From JAEUJM01 sp041908445 (lineage in GTDB: Bacteria; Actinomycetota; Acidimicrobiia; Acidimicrobiales; DATDAH01), in the NCBI GenBank assembly GCA_041908445.1, contig JAYRFK010000049.1, positions 1-64,000 on the forward strand: 64,000 bases of DNA. The letters are read 5' to 3'. The notes beneath the pieces were generated by a model that did no database searches, was not told the DNA's origin, and saw nothing but the letters and a program-made list of their open reading frames with translations. Position 1 is the first letter of the stretch. The number at the start of each line of letters is the position of its first letter. Positions 25,598-35,214 of this stretch are shown here, piece after piece. Both the position numbers and the translations under genes were made by a program.

Positions 25598-26494
25598 TCA
25601 GATGAAGTCGGTCAGGCGCCCCTCGACCGAGCGCGTGTAGCGCACGGCCGCGACGAGCAGCGCGGCGGCGATCAGCAGGTGCACCGCGAGCAGCGGCAGG
25701 TCCGGGACCTCGCCCCGGAGCACGGCGTCTCGGAAGGCCTCGATCGAGACCGCCAGCGGGCTCACCCAGGCGGTCCACCGGAACGCCGGGGGCAGGATCG
25801 ATGCCGCGTACATCACCGGGGTGGCGAAGAACCCCACCCGGATGACGAGCTGCACGATGTGGGGGACGTCGCGGACGAAGGCGGCGAAGACCCCGACGAA
25901 CACGCCGAGGGCCGCGCTCCACAGCACGAGCAGCAGCAGGGGGACGGGCGCGAGGACCACGGTCCAGGTGGGCCGGATGCCCTGGACGAGGGCGAGCACG
26001 ACGACGGTGACGAGGCCGATCCCCAGGTCGACGAGCGAGGCCCCGACCATGGAGAGCGGCAGGGCCTCCTTGGGGAACGGCACCTTGGTCACGAGGTCGC
26101 GCGACGAGATCAGGCTGCCGACCGCGCCGCCCAGGGACCCGGCGAAGAAGGTCCAGAGCACCAGGCCGCTCCAGGCCAGGCTGAGGTAGGGCACGCCCTC
26201 GCCGGTGACGTCGAAGCTCTGGGTCAGCACGATGCCGTAGACGACGAGCACCGCGACGGGGCTGATCAGCGCCCAGGTCACGTCGAGGACGCTCTGGCGG
26301 TAGCGGGTCCGCAGCTCCCGCGGTGCGAGGACCCGCACCAGCTCGAGCGTCCACCGGGCGCGCCCGCGGAGCCCGGGGGCGAAGGTCGGGCCCACGGCCG
26401 CCACCGGCCCGGCCAGGTCGTCCCGCCCGGCGTCCGGTCCGTCGCCCGGCTCGCCGGCCGCCCCGGCCTCGTGAGCGGGCGCGCCGTCGGACAT
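25598..26494 (-). CDS. ABC-2 type polysaccharide export permease
   Basis: 298 residues. A cytoplasmic N-terminus, amphipathic ELVRVLAPRELRTRYRQSVL, then six membrane helices (TWALISPVAVLVVYGIVL, LAWSGLVLWTFFAGSL and so on) with the family's YRQS and PFPKEALPLS stretches. It matches the Wzm/TagG permeases that export O-antigen-like or teichoic-type glycans with a Wzt ATPase; the matching ATPase is probably the fusion at 32784-35204. ATG 26494 is preferred over 26551, which would run into the divergent P450 start. Only 22 bases separate the two starts. Confidence 0.88.
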   Translation of the reverse strand: MSDGAPAHEAGAAGEPGDGPDAGRDDLAGPVAAVGPTFAPGLRGRARWTLELVRVLAPRELRTRYRQSVLDVTWALISPVAVLVVYGIVLTQSFDVTGEGVPYLSLAWSGLVLWTFFAGSLGGAVGSLISSRDLVTKVPFPKEALPLSMVGASLVDLGIGLVTVVVLALVQGIRPTWTVVLAPVPLLLLVLWSAALGVFVGVFAAFVRDVPHIVQLVIRVGFFATPVMYAASILPPAFRWTAWVSPLAVSIEAFRDAVLRGEVPDLPLLAVHLLIAAALLVAAVRYTRSVEGRLTDFI

Positions 26495-26501
26495 CGGGCC
26501 A

Positions 26502-26507
26502 TACAGT
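26502..26507 (+). promoter_or_regulatory. -10 hexamer TACAGT of the P450 gene
   Basis: Nine bases before GTG 26517, inside the 22-bp gap to the divergent permease gene. Both promoters must overlap the opposite coding region. Confidence 0.55.
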
Positions 26508-26516
26508 GGCACAGCC

Positions 26517-27689
26517 GTGACCGCCGACCGAGCGGGCGTCCCCGACGCCACGTACGCCGAGCTCGCCCGCCGCCGTGGGCAGGGTCCCGTCGTGGTCGAG
26601 GAGGTCGAGCAGACGCCCGGCGGCGAGCGGCAGTGGTTCGGCGTCTACCGCTGGGAGCAGGTCCGGGCGGCGCTGTCCGACGACGCCTTGTCCGCCTGCC
26701 TGTACCACGACGAGATGGGCCTCGGCCGCCGCTACGGCGAGGTGCTGCTCGGCATGGACCCGCCCGCCCACCGTGCCCACCGCAACGTCCTGCAGCCGTC
26801 GTTCTCCCGCTCGGCGGTGGCGGGGCGGTCGCGTCGCGCCGTCACCGGCCCCGTGGACGCCGCCGTCGACCGCCTGGCGGCGAGCGGCGGGGCCGGCGGG
26901 GCGGACCTCGTGGCCGCGGTGTGCGAGCCCGTCCCGGTCGAGGTGCTGCTGGCGCTGCTCGACCTGCCCGCCGACCTCGCCGGACCGCTCCGCGAGCAGG
27001 CGGTCGTGCTCGGCCGCCAGGACCCCGATCGGGCGGTCGCCGTCGCCGACAACCTCCTCGAGTGGCTCCGGCCCGTGATCCGGGACCGGCGGGCGGCGCC
27101 ACCGGCCGACGACCTCGTGGCCGTGCTGGCCCACGGCGACGTCGACGGCCGGCCGCTCGACGACGTCGAGGTCTTCAGCCACGTGCGGCTCCTCGCCATC
27201 GCCGGCAGCGACACCGTCACCCGGGCCATGGGCAACGTGCTGTGCGCGCTGCTCACCCATCCCGACCAGCTCGACGCGCTGCGCGGCGACCCCGCCCTGG
27301 TCGGCGCGGGGGTGGAGGAGGCGCTGCGCTGGGAGTGCCCGGCGGTCTCGGTGCCACGCATCGCCCTCCGTGACGTGGAGCTGGCCGGGGTGGCGATCCC
27401 CGCGGGCTCGGCGGTGCGGGTCGGCCTGGGGGCGGCCAACCGCGACCCCGACCGCTGGGCCGAGCCGGAGCGGTTCGACCTCACCCGCGCCCCCCTCCCG
27501 AACGCCGCCTTCGGCATCGGGGCGCACTCGTGCCTCGGGATCCACCTCGCCCACGCGCTGCTCGCCCACCTCGTGACGACGCTCCTCGAGCGACTCCCGG
27601 GGCTGCGTCTCGACCCTGAGCAGCCCGTGCCGGCGGTGGTGGGCACCGACCTGCGCTCGCCCGAGCGGCTCCCCGTCCGCTGGGGATGA
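26517..27689 (+). CDS. Cytochrome P450
   Basis: 390 residues, soluble bacterial P450 mono-oxygenase. I-helix oxygen-activation motif AGSDTVT (about 228-234), ExxR as EALR (about 267-270), a PxR-type region near PRIALRDVEL, and the heme loop FGIGAHSCLG with ligand Cys 339. Leaderless GTG start. Ferredoxin and reductase genes are not in the window. It is 74 bases before the first radical SAM gene, in the same direction, and may oxidise the same lipid, sugar or peptide product. Confidence 0.95.
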   Translation: MTADRAGVPDATYAELARRRGQGPVVVEEVEQTPGGERQWFGVYRWEQVRAALSDDALSACLYHDEMGLGRRYGEVLLGMDPPAHRAHRNVLQPSFSRSAVAGRSRRAVTGPVDAAVDRLAASGGAGGADLVAAVCEPVPVEVLLALLDLPADLAGPLREQAVVLGRQDPDRAVAVADNLLEWLRPVIRDRRAAPPADDLVAVLAHGDVDGRPLDDVEVFSHVRLLAIAGSDTVTRAMGNVLCALLTHPDQLDALRGDPALVGAGVEEALRWECPAVSVPRIALRDVELAGVAIPAGSAVRVGLGAANRDPDRWAEPERFDLTRAPLPNAAFGIGAHSCLGIHLAHALLAHLVTTLLERLPGLRLDPEQPVPAVVGTDLRSPERLPVRWG

Positions 27690-27738
27690 GCCCCGGGGGC
27701 GGCCCACCGGGCCGGACCGGCCGCCGGGGGCGCTGCCG

Positions 27739-27744
27739 TACAGT
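27739..27744 (+). promoter_or_regulatory. -10 hexamer TACAGT of the first B12 radical SAM gene
   Basis: Lies 19 bases before the GTG at 27764. Unlike most genes here it leaves a short leader with a real GGAGGT Shine-Dalgarno (27754-27759). Confidence 0.45.
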
Positions 27745-27763
27745 GGCCCCATCGGAGGTCCTG

Positions 27764-30307
27764 GTGGATGAGGGAGTGATGCCGGACACGGGCTTCGTGG
27801 TCCGTGAGGGAGGTCGCTGGTGGTGGGCGCCGGTGCCCGGCACCACCCCGTCCCCGGCCACCCTCGACGACGTGCTCGCGCGGCTCGGGCCCGCCGACGA
27901 CGCGGTCGCCCCGGGCGGGACCCGCTCCGGTCGCGACGGGCCCGCTCCCGACGCCGACCTGCTCGGCCCCGACGACGTGCTCGAGCCGGTCTGGGCCTGG
28001 GTGGGCCGGGTCGTCCCGGGCGGCCTCGAGGTCGAGGACGTCGCGGGCGACCCCCTGCTGCTGGGCCCCGACGACCTGCGCCTCCTGGACGCCCTCGACC
28101 CGTTCGGTACCACCGCCGAGGTCGCGGGCCGGGCGGGCGACCCGCCCCACGCCACGGCGCGCCTCGTGCGCCTGATGCTCGCCGGCAAGCTCCACCGCCT
28201 CGACCCCCGGGCGCCGCTGCCCCAGGCCCCGCCGCCGGCGGCCGACGAGATCCCCTCCGGCGCCGACGTCGACGCCCTCCCGGACGGGGCCGAGCTCCGC
28301 CGGCTCGCCGAGGCGGCGCGGACGTCCGACGCGGGCGGTGACGGCGATGACCGAGACGACCGCATCCCGGTGCTGGCGGTCTGGCAGGAGCGGATCGGCC
28401 CGTCGCTCGCGACGGGGATGCTCACCGCGGCGGCCCGCACCTGGCGCGACGGCGCGCTCGGTGCGGCCTACGACGTGCGCCGCCCGGTCACCGGCGCCGA
28501 GGCGCTCCGGCTGCTGGCCGGCCGGCGCGGCCCGGCGGTGCTGCTCTGCTCGAACTACGTGTGGTCGGTCGACCACAACCTCGAGGTGGCCCGTCGGGCC
28601 AAGGCGCTGTGCCCCGAGCTGGTGGTGGTCCACGGCGGGCCGAGCACGCCGAAGTACGAGGGCGACGCCGCCCGGTTCCTCGCGGAGCACCGGGCGGTGG
28701 CGGACGTGCTCGTGCAGGGCGAAGGCGAGGTGGCCCTGTGCCGGGTGCTCGAGGCGCTCGCCCCCTCGCTGCCCGCGCTCGACCCGGCCGCCCTGGCGGC
28801 CATCCCCGGCCTCAGCTTCCTCGACCCCGAGGACGGCCACCTCGTGCGCACCGGCGGGCCCGAGCGCATCGCGGACCTCGACGTGCTGGCCTCGCCCTAC
28901 CTCACCGGCGAGTTCGACGACATCGACCCCGCCGCGTTCCACTTCGCCGTCTCGATCGAGACGACGCGCGGCTGCCCCTACGGCTGCACGTTCTGCGACT
29001 GGGGGTCGGCGACGCTGGCCCGCCTGCGCAAGTTCGACGTGGACCGCGTGCTGGGCGAGCTGACCTGGGCGGCGCGGCGGGGCATCGCCGCGGTGCAGCT
29101 GTGCGACGCCAATTTCGGGATCACCGCACGGGACATCGACGTGGCCCACGGCCTCGCCGAGATCGGCCGGGCCCACGGCGCCCCGCGGATCCTGGCCTTC
29201 ACGCCCCCCAAGAACACGACCCGGCACCTGTCCCGGATCCTCGACGAGGTGCTGGACGCCGGCTTCCTCGTCTCGACGGCGATCTCGCTGCAGACGACCG
29301 ACGAGGCGACCCTCGCCGCCGTCGACCGGTCGAACATCGCCACCGAGCACTACCTCGCCCTCGCCGCCGACCTGCGGCGGCGCGGCCTGCCTCTCACCGG
29401 CGACCTCCTGATCGGGCTGCCGGGGCAGACCTACGAGAGCTACCGGGCGGACCTCCAGTTCTTCCTCGACCACCAGATCTCGCCCCGGAGCTGGTCGCTG
29501 CGGACGCTGCCCAACGCCCCCATGAACGAGCCGGGCTACCGCGAGCGCTTCCGGATCCGCACCGGCCCCGACAACATCGTGCTCTCGACCTCGACCATGG
29601 ACGAGACCGACCGCCGGCGCATGCTCGCCCTGCGCAAGGTGCAGGTCGTGGCGGACCAGTACGGCGTGCTCGCCCACCTCCTGCGCTTCCTGCAGTGGGA
29701 CCACGGCCTGGCCATGGCGACGGTGCTCGACCGCCTCCGGGCGACGCTGGACGAGGCGCCAGGCCGCTACCCGCTCGTGACGTGGCTCTTCGCGCACTTC
29801 GATCTGCATCCCACGGTGCCGGTGGGGTGGGGCGCCTTCTACGCCGAGGTGGGACGGTTCCTCGCCGACGAGCTCGGCGTCGACCGCGGCGCCTCGGACG
29901 TCGGCGCCGTCCTGGCGGCCCAGGCCGCGCTGATGCCCCTGCCAGGCCGGTCCTTCCCCTACGAGGTGGCCCTGGCCCACGACGTGGTCGCCTACCACCG
30001 TGACGCCACCGCCGGCCTCTACGAGGACGGGCGGGCCTCGACGCCGCCCCGGCCGCTCGCCGCGTACCCACCCGGTCACCTCGTCGTGACGGGTGACCCG
30101 CTCGAGCTCTGCCGCGGCGGCCTGCGCTTCGCGGGCGACCCGCGGGACGAGGCCCTCCTCGGCCAGTTCTGGCTCGGCGTGGGCAGCTCGCACGAGCTGG
30201 CCAGCCCCCTCACCCGGGTGCCGCCACGGCGGCGCCAGCTCGAGATCGCCGCCCGCGAGGCGGGGCTCGAGCCGGCGGGTTCGGGCGTGGGCGGGGACGG
30301 ACGGTGA
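27764..30307 (+). CDS. Cobalamin-binding radical SAM protein 1, PqqD-like N-terminal segment
   Basis: 847 residues. Residues 60-150 (VWAWVGRVVPGG, LLDALDPFGTTAEVA) resemble the winged-helix PqqD/RRE peptide-binding fold. A B12-binding Rossmann domain covers about 205-360 (LLCSNYVWSVDHNLEVARR, VVHGGPSTPKYEG). The radical SAM core has C404-PYG-C-TF-C411, later LTGDLLIGLPGQTYESYRADLQF. A long C-terminal region is shared with its paralogues. B12 radical SAM enzymes often methylate unactivated carbon or rearrange rings. GTG 27764 fits the Shine-Dalgarno; ATG 27779 is possible. GTGA overlap with the next gene. Confidence 0.85.
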   Translation: MDEGVMPDTGFVVREGGRWWWAPVPGTTPSPATLDDVLARLGPADDAVAPGGTRSGRDGPAPDADLLGPDDVLEPVWAWVGRVVPGGLEVEDVAGDPLLLGPDDLRLLDALDPFGTTAEVAGRAGDPPHATARLVRLMLAGKLHRLDPRAPLPQAPPPAADEIPSGADVDALPDGAELRRLAEAARTSDAGGDGDDRDDRIPVLAVWQERIGPSLATGMLTAAARTWRDGALGAAYDVRRPVTGAEALRLLAGRRGPAVLLCSNYVWSVDHNLEVARRAKALCPELVVVHGGPSTPKYEGDAARFLAEHRAVADVLVQGEGEVALCRVLEALAPSLPALDPAALAAIPGLSFLDPEDGHLVRTGGPERIADLDVLASPYLTGEFDDIDPAAFHFAVSIETTRGCPYGCTFCDWGSATLARLRKFDVDRVLGELTWAARRGIAAVQLCDANFGITARDIDVAHGLAEIGRAHGAPRILAFTPPKNTTRHLSRILDEVLDAGFLVSTAISLQTTDEATLAAVDRSNIATEHYLALAADLRRRGLPLTGDLLIGLPGQTYESYRADLQFFLDHQISPRSWSLRTLPNAPMNEPGYRERFRIRTGPDNIVLSTSTMDETDRRRMLALRKVQVVADQYGVLAHLLRFLQWDHGLAMATVLDRLRATLDEAPGRYPLVTWLFAHFDLHPTVPVGWGAFYAEVGRFLADELGVDRGASDVGAVLAAQAALMPLPGRSFPYEVALAHDVVAYHRDATAGLYEDGRASTPPRPLAAYPPGHLVVTGDPLELCRGGLRFAGDPRDEALLGQFWLGVGSSHELASPLTRVPPRRRQLEIAAREAGLEPAGSGVGGDGR

Positions 30308-32784
30308 GCGCACGGTTCGTCGTGCGCGAGCGGGGCGCCTGGTGGCTCGCCACCGTGCCCGGCGAGGCACCCTCCCGGGCCGACCTGACCGCGGTCCTGA
30401 CGGCGATCGAAGCGGCCGTGGACCCGGTCGACGGCCTCGACCCGGTCGGTCCGGTCGTGCCGCCGGTGCCGCGGCCGCCGCGGGCGCCGCTCCCGCCGCT
30501 CGCCGCCACCGACCTGGTCGCACCCGTGTGGTCCTGGGTGGGCCGCATCCGCGCGGGCGGGGTCGAGGTCGAGGGCGGCGACGGCCACGTCCGACGGCTC
30601 GACGGCGACGCCCTCCGCCTGCTCGACGCCCTCGACGGGGCCATGACCGTGGGCGAGGTGGTGGCGCTCTCCGCCGTCACCGCCGGCCCACAACGCCTGG
30701 CGGACCTCGTCGACGCCCGCCGCGTGAAGCGGTTGCGGTCGCTCGACGAGTACCGGCCACCCCCACCCCGCCAGGACATCGACGTGACCGAGGTGCCCGC
30801 GCCGGCGCTCGAGGTGCACCTCGCGAGGGCCGACCGCGCCGCGCCGTCGGCGCCCGCCGACCGGCGGGTCCCGGTCTTCGCGGTCTGGCAGGAGCAGGTC
30901 GGACCGGCCCTCTCGCTCGGCATGCTCACTGCGTCGGCCCGTTCCTGGCGCGACGGCGCGCTCGGGGACCACTACGAGATCCGGCGGCCGGAGCGGCCCG
31001 GCGAGTGCCTCGCCGAGTTGGTTCGCCGCCCGGGGCCGGCCGTCCTGCTCTGCTCGAACTACCTCTGGTCGATCGACCACAACCTCGAGCTGGCCCGTCG
31101 GGCCAAGGCCCTGTGTCCCGAGCTGGTGGTGATCCACGGCGGGCCGAGCACGCCGAAGTACGAGGGCGACGCCGCCCGCTTCCTCGCCGAGCACGGCGAC
31201 GTGGCCGACGTCCTCGTGCGCGGCGAGGGCGAGGTGGTGCTGTGCCGGCTCCTCGACGCCCTGGCCCACTCGCTCCCCGCGCTCGACCCCGCCGGCCTGC
31301 GATCGGTCCCCGGCCTCACCTTCGTGGACCCGACCGACGGTCGGGTGGTCCGCACCGGCGAGCCGGAACGGGTCGCCGACCTGGATGCCCTGCCGTCGCC
31401 CTACCTGACCGGCGAGTTCGACCACATCGGCGCGGACGCCTGGCCGTTCGCGGTCTCGATCGAGACCAACCGGGGCTGCCCCTACGGCTGCACGTTCTGC
31501 GACTGGGGCTCGGCCACCCTGTCCCGCATCCGCAAGTTCAGCGTCGAGCGGGTGCTGGCCGAGTTGGAGTGGGTCGCGGACCGGGGCATCCCCGGCGTGC
31601 AGCTGTGCGACGCCAACTTCGGGATCATCGCCCGCGACGTCGAGATCGCCGAGGGTCTCGCCGACCTGCGCCGGCGGCGCGGCACGCCGACCGGCCTCGG
31701 CTTCACCCCGCCGAAGAACACCACCCGCCACATCAGCCGGATCCTCGACGAGGTCATGGGGGCGGGCTACCTGGTGTCGACCGCCATCTCGTTGCAGACC
31801 ACCGACGAGGCGACCCTCGCCGCGGTGGACCGGTCGAACATCGCCACCGACTCCTACCTCGCCCTCGCCGCCGACCTGCGTCGGCGGGGCCACCCGCTCA
31901 TGGGTGACCTGCTCCTCGGCCTGCCCGGCCAGACCTACGACGCCTACAAGGCCGACCTGCAGTTCTTCGTCGACCACCAGATCATGGCCCGCACCTGGGC
32001 GCTGAAGGTCCTCCCCAACGCCCCCATGAACGAGCCGGGCTATCGGGAGCGGTTCCGCATCCGCATCGACGAGCGGGGCGTCGTGGCCAGCACGGCGCAG
32101 ATGTCCGAGGCCGACGTCGACCGGGCCGTGGCCCTGCGCCGCGCCGAGATCCTCGGCAACCGGCTCGGGCTCCTGCGCCACGTGGGCCGGTTCCTGCAGT
32201 GGGACCACGGCGTGGCCGTGACCGAGCTGCTCGAGCGGGTGCTGGCGGTGGTCGGTGCCGACCCCGATCGCTACCCCCTGCTGGCCTGGGCGTTCACCCA
32301 CTTCGACCTGTTCCCGACCCTGCCGATGGGGCGCCGCCGGTTCTACGACGAGGTCGGGCGCTTCGTCGTGGCCGAGCACGGGCTCGACCCGTCCGACCCC
32401 GCCTTGGCCACCGTGCTGGCCGTGCAGGTCGCGCTGGCACCGAGCCCTGAGCGGGCCTTCCCCGACACCGTTGCGCTGGCCCACGACTACGTCGCGTACC
32501 ACCGCGACGCCACCGCCGGCCTCGAGGCCGACGGTCGGGCGTCGGTGCCGCCCCGGCCCCTGCGCGCCTACGCGCCCGGCTCCCTCACGGTGGCGGGCGA
32601 CCCTCTCGGGCTCTGCGACACGGGCCTGCACTTCGCCGGTGACAGCCGCGACCTGCGCTTCGAGGGCGACTTCGCCATCGGCCAGAACGCTGCCAACGAG
32701 CTGGACTCGCCGCTCCTCGTGCGCCTACCCGTGTTCAGCGGCCGGGTCCTGCCCGAGGACCTCGCCGGGGCGCTCGCCGGCTGA
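30304..32784 (+). CDS. Cobalamin-binding radical SAM protein 2
   Basis: 826 residues, about as long as protein 1 and highly similar (identical stretches such as DATAGL and NAPMNEPGYRERFRIR). The N-terminal FVVRERGAWWLATVPG and VWSWVGRIRAGGVEVEGGDG again suggest a PqqD-like fold. B12 domain: LLCSNYLWSIDHNLELARR and VIHGGPSTPKYEG. Iron-sulfur motif C392-PYG-C-TF-C399, then GDLLLGLPGQTYDAYK. The pair looks like a tandem duplication with divergence mainly in the N-terminus. Coupled by 4-bp overlap upstream and by TGATG to the ABC ATPase. Confidence 0.85.
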   Translation: MSARFVVRERGAWWLATVPGEAPSRADLTAVLTAIEAAVDPVDGLDPVGPVVPPVPRPPRAPLPPLAATDLVAPVWSWVGRIRAGGVEVEGGDGHVRRLDGDALRLLDALDGAMTVGEVVALSAVTAGPQRLADLVDARRVKRLRSLDEYRPPPPRQDIDVTEVPAPALEVHLARADRAAPSAPADRRVPVFAVWQEQVGPALSLGMLTASARSWRDGALGDHYEIRRPERPGECLAELVRRPGPAVLLCSNYLWSIDHNLELARRAKALCPELVVIHGGPSTPKYEGDAARFLAEHGDVADVLVRGEGEVVLCRLLDALAHSLPALDPAGLRSVPGLTFVDPTDGRVVRTGEPERVADLDALPSPYLTGEFDHIGADAWPFAVSIETNRGCPYGCTFCDWGSATLSRIRKFSVERVLAELEWVADRGIPGVQLCDANFGIIARDVEIAEGLADLRRRRGTPTGLGFTPPKNTTRHISRILDEVMGAGYLVSTAISLQTTDEATLAAVDRSNIATDSYLALAADLRRRGHPLMGDLLLGLPGQTYDAYKADLQFFVDHQIMARTWALKVLPNAPMNEPGYRERFRIRIDERGVVASTAQMSEADVDRAVALRRAEILGNRLGLLRHVGRFLQWDHGVAVTELLERVLAVVGADPDRYPLLAWAFTHFDLFPTLPMGRRRFYDEVGRFVVAEHGLDPSDPALATVLAVQVALAPSPERAFPDTVALAHDYVAYHRDATAGLEADGRASVPPRPLRAYAPGSLTVAGDPLGLCDTGLHFAGDSRDLRFEGDFAIGQNAANELDSPLLVRLPVFSGRVLPEDLAGALAG

Positions 32785-35204
32785 TGGCGGCGCCGATCGT
32801 CGAGATCCGGGCGCTCACCAAGGTGTTCGGCGAGGTGACCGGGCTCCGCGGTGCCGTGGGTGCGGTCCACGACGCCACGGGCGGCTCGGCGCCGGGCTTC
32901 GTGGCCCTCGACCACGTCGACCTGGCGGTGCCCGCCGGCCAGGCCGTCGGCATCATCGGGCCGAACGGCGCGGGCAAGTCGACCCTGCTGCGGGTGCTCG
33001 CCGGGATCACCACGCCGACCTCGGGCGAGGTGCGGGTGGTCGGGTCGGTGCGCTCGGTCATCGAGCTCGGCGCCGGCTTCCACCCGGACCTCACCGGACG
33101 GGAGAACCTGCGGTGCCTGGGCGTGCTGCACGGCCGGTCCCTGGCCCAGGTCGACCCCCGCACCGAGGAGATCCTCGCCTTCGCGGGCCTCGACCACGCG
33201 GCCGACCTCCCGCTGAAGCAGTACTCGCTGGGCATGCGGGCCCGCCTCGCCTTCTCCGTGGTGACCGACGTGCGGCCCGACCTGCTGGTGGTGGACGAGG
33301 TCCTCGCCGTCGGCGACCAGGAGTTCCAGGCCCGCTGCTTCGAGCGCATCGGGGCGATGGTCGCGGCCGGCACGACCCTGCTGCTCGTGTCGCACGAGAT
33401 GTCGATGGTGGCCGCCGTCTGCGAGCGGGTGGTGCAGTTGCGGCGGGGCCGGGTCGTTGACGACGGGGACGCCACCACCGTCATCGAGCGCTACCTCACC
33501 CGGTCGGCGGGCAAGATCCGCGCGGCCGACACCTCGGCCGTGTCGATCCTCGGCGCCGGGCTCGACGACACCGTCGAGGTCGGCGGGCTCGGGCTCTGGC
33601 TCGACGTCGAGGCGACCGGCCCCGTGGCCCACCCCGGGGTCGGGCTCGACGTGCTCCTGCCCCTCGTCGACCCGGACAACGTGGTGAGCTCCTCCTCCGC
33701 GCCGTTGCCGCCGATCCCTGGCGCCGGGCGCTACCGGGTGCTCGGGCGGACGCGGTCGGTCGGCTACGCCGGTCGGAACATGCGCTTCCGGGTGAGCCTG
33801 CTCGACCAGGACGACCAGCGGGTGCTCGACCGGACCGCGGTCGATGCCGCCGAGGTGGGCGAGGTGCAGGGCCGTCGGCTCGGGCCGCTGGGCGCCACCA
33901 TGGATCTGCCGGTGCGTTGGGAGGTCGAGGAGGCCCCGCCCGAGGCGCGACCCGCCCTGCACCGCCCGGACGCCCGGCCCGACGACGTGGTGGCGGTGAC
34001 GCGTGGGGTGACCAAGCGCTACGCCACCCAGGGCCGTGGTGCGGCACTGCGGGCGGCCGCGCCCGGCCGCCTCGGACGGCTGCGCCACCCCGACCTCACC
34101 GCCCTCGACTCGGTGGACCTCGACGTCGCCCGCGGGGAGTCGCTCGGGTTGATCGGCCCCAACGCCTCGGGGAAGACGACGCTGCTGCGGGTGCGCGCCG
34201 GCGTCACCCGCCCGGACGAGGGGACGGTCGCCCTGCCCGAGCGCACCGTCGCCCTGCTGGAGCTCGGCTCCGGGTTCCAGCCCGAGCTCACGGGTCGGGA
34301 GAACCTCGAGGTGCTCGGTCGGCTGATGGGCCTCTCGGCTGCCGCCCTCCCGGCGCACGCGGACCGGGCCGTGGAGGTGGCGGGGCTCGAGGAGGTCATC
34401 GACCAGCCCTTGAAGACGTACTCGACGGGCATGACCGCGCGCCTGGGGTTGGCCATGGCCCTGGTCTCGCCAGCGGACCTGATGCTCATCGACGAGGTGC
34501 TGGCGGTGGGGGACGAGGGCTTCCGGCGCCTCGCCATCGAGACGCTCGTGGCCCGCACGCGCGGAGAGGGCCTGGCCGTGGTGTTCGTGTCCCACGACCT
34601 CGCCCTGATCGAGCAGGTCTGCAGCCGGGTCGTGCGCCTCGACCGCGGTCAGGTCGTCGACCAGGGCCCGACCGACACGGTGCTGGGCGGGTACGCGGGC
34701 CGCACCTGGGCCGGTGGGGTCAGCGACGGGTCGGGCGGCGTGCGGCTCCAGCGGCTCGCCCTCGCCCGCCACCAGGTCCCGACCGGTGGCCGCCTGGAGC
34801 TCGAGGCCGTCTTCGTGGTCGACGAGGCCACGCCGAGCGCCCGGCTGGACTTCGCCCTGCGCTCACCGCCCCCCGACCGCGACGTGGTCCTCACCCTCGA
34901 GGAGCGGGCGCGGGTCAGCGCGTTCACGGTGACCGTGGTGCCCCCCGGCGGGGTGCTGGTCCGGCCCGGGCGGTATCGCCTGCGGCTGTCGCTCGACGCC
35001 CACCACCTCGTCGGCGAGGTCGACGTCGTGGTGGCCGCCGTCGACGAGGACCGCCACGAGGTCGTCTCGGAGGTCTGGGAGCAGGCCCGGATCGGCGCGC
35101 CGGAGCCCGGCGCCCACGTGACCTTCGAGCCCGGGGTGGCGTGGACGCTCACGCCGGCCGAGCACGCCGCGCTCGGCGATGGGGCGCCGCCCGCCGGTCT
35201 GTAA
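32784..35204 (+). CDS. Double Wzt-type polysaccharide ABC transporter ATPase
   Basis: 806 residues, twice the normal Wzt length. Half 1: Walker A at 59-67 (GPNGAGKST), signature YSLGMRARL, Walker B with D171/E172, H-loop VSHE, then a Wzt-like beta-sandwich to about 385. Half 2: Walker A from 458 (GPNASGKTT), signature YSTGMTARL, Walker B D570/E571, VSHD, then a second sandwich domain. Both halves keep all catalytic motifs, so both can hydrolyse ATP. Wzt C-domains read the terminal modification of the glycan, so two of them could read two end groups. Likely partner: permease 25598-26494. Confidence 0.88.
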   Translation: MAAPIVEIRALTKVFGEVTGLRGAVGAVHDATGGSAPGFVALDHVDLAVPAGQAVGIIGPNGAGKSTLLRVLAGITTPTSGEVRVVGSVRSVIELGAGFHPDLTGRENLRCLGVLHGRSLAQVDPRTEEILAFAGLDHAADLPLKQYSLGMRARLAFSVVTDVRPDLLVVDEVLAVGDQEFQARCFERIGAMVAAGTTLLLVSHEMSMVAAVCERVVQLRRGRVVDDGDATTVIERYLTRSAGKIRAADTSAVSILGAGLDDTVEVGGLGLWLDVEATGPVAHPGVGLDVLLPLVDPDNVVSSSSAPLPPIPGAGRYRVLGRTRSVGYAGRNMRFRVSLLDQDDQRVLDRTAVDAAEVGEVQGRRLGPLGATMDLPVRWEVEEAPPEARPALHRPDARPDDVVAVTRGVTKRYATQGRGAALRAAAPGRLGRLRHPDLTALDSVDLDVARGESLGLIGPNASGKTTLLRVRAGVTRPDEGTVALPERTVALLELGSGFQPELTGRENLEVLGRLMGLSAAALPAHADRAVEVAGLEEVIDQPLKTYSTGMTARLGLAMALVSPADLMLIDEVLAVGDEGFRRLAIETLVARTRGEGLAVVFVSHDLALIEQVCSRVVRLDRGQVVDQGPTDTVLGGYAGRTWAGGVSDGSGGVRLQRLALARHQVPTGGRLELEAVFVVDEATPSARLDFALRSPPPDRDVVLTLEERARVSAFTVTVVPPGGVLVRPGRYRLRLSLDAHHLVGEVDVVVAAVDEDRHEVVSEVWEQARIGAPEPGAHVTFEPGVAWTLTPAEHAALGDGAPPAGL

Positions 35205-35214
35205 CACTGACCGG

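Noticed and set aside
27690..27763. Cobalamin riboswitch before the B12 radical SAM genes
   Set aside because: The 74-base gap is too short for a cobalamin riboswitch and shows no B12-box sequence; it holds a -10 box and a Shine-Dalgarno.
26732..30523. 1263-codon open frame on the minus strand across the P450 and radical SAM genes
   Set aside because: At this GC content antisense frames stay open by chance. Its protein is low-complexity G/R/A/V, while the plus strand encodes clear P450 and radical SAM motifs.
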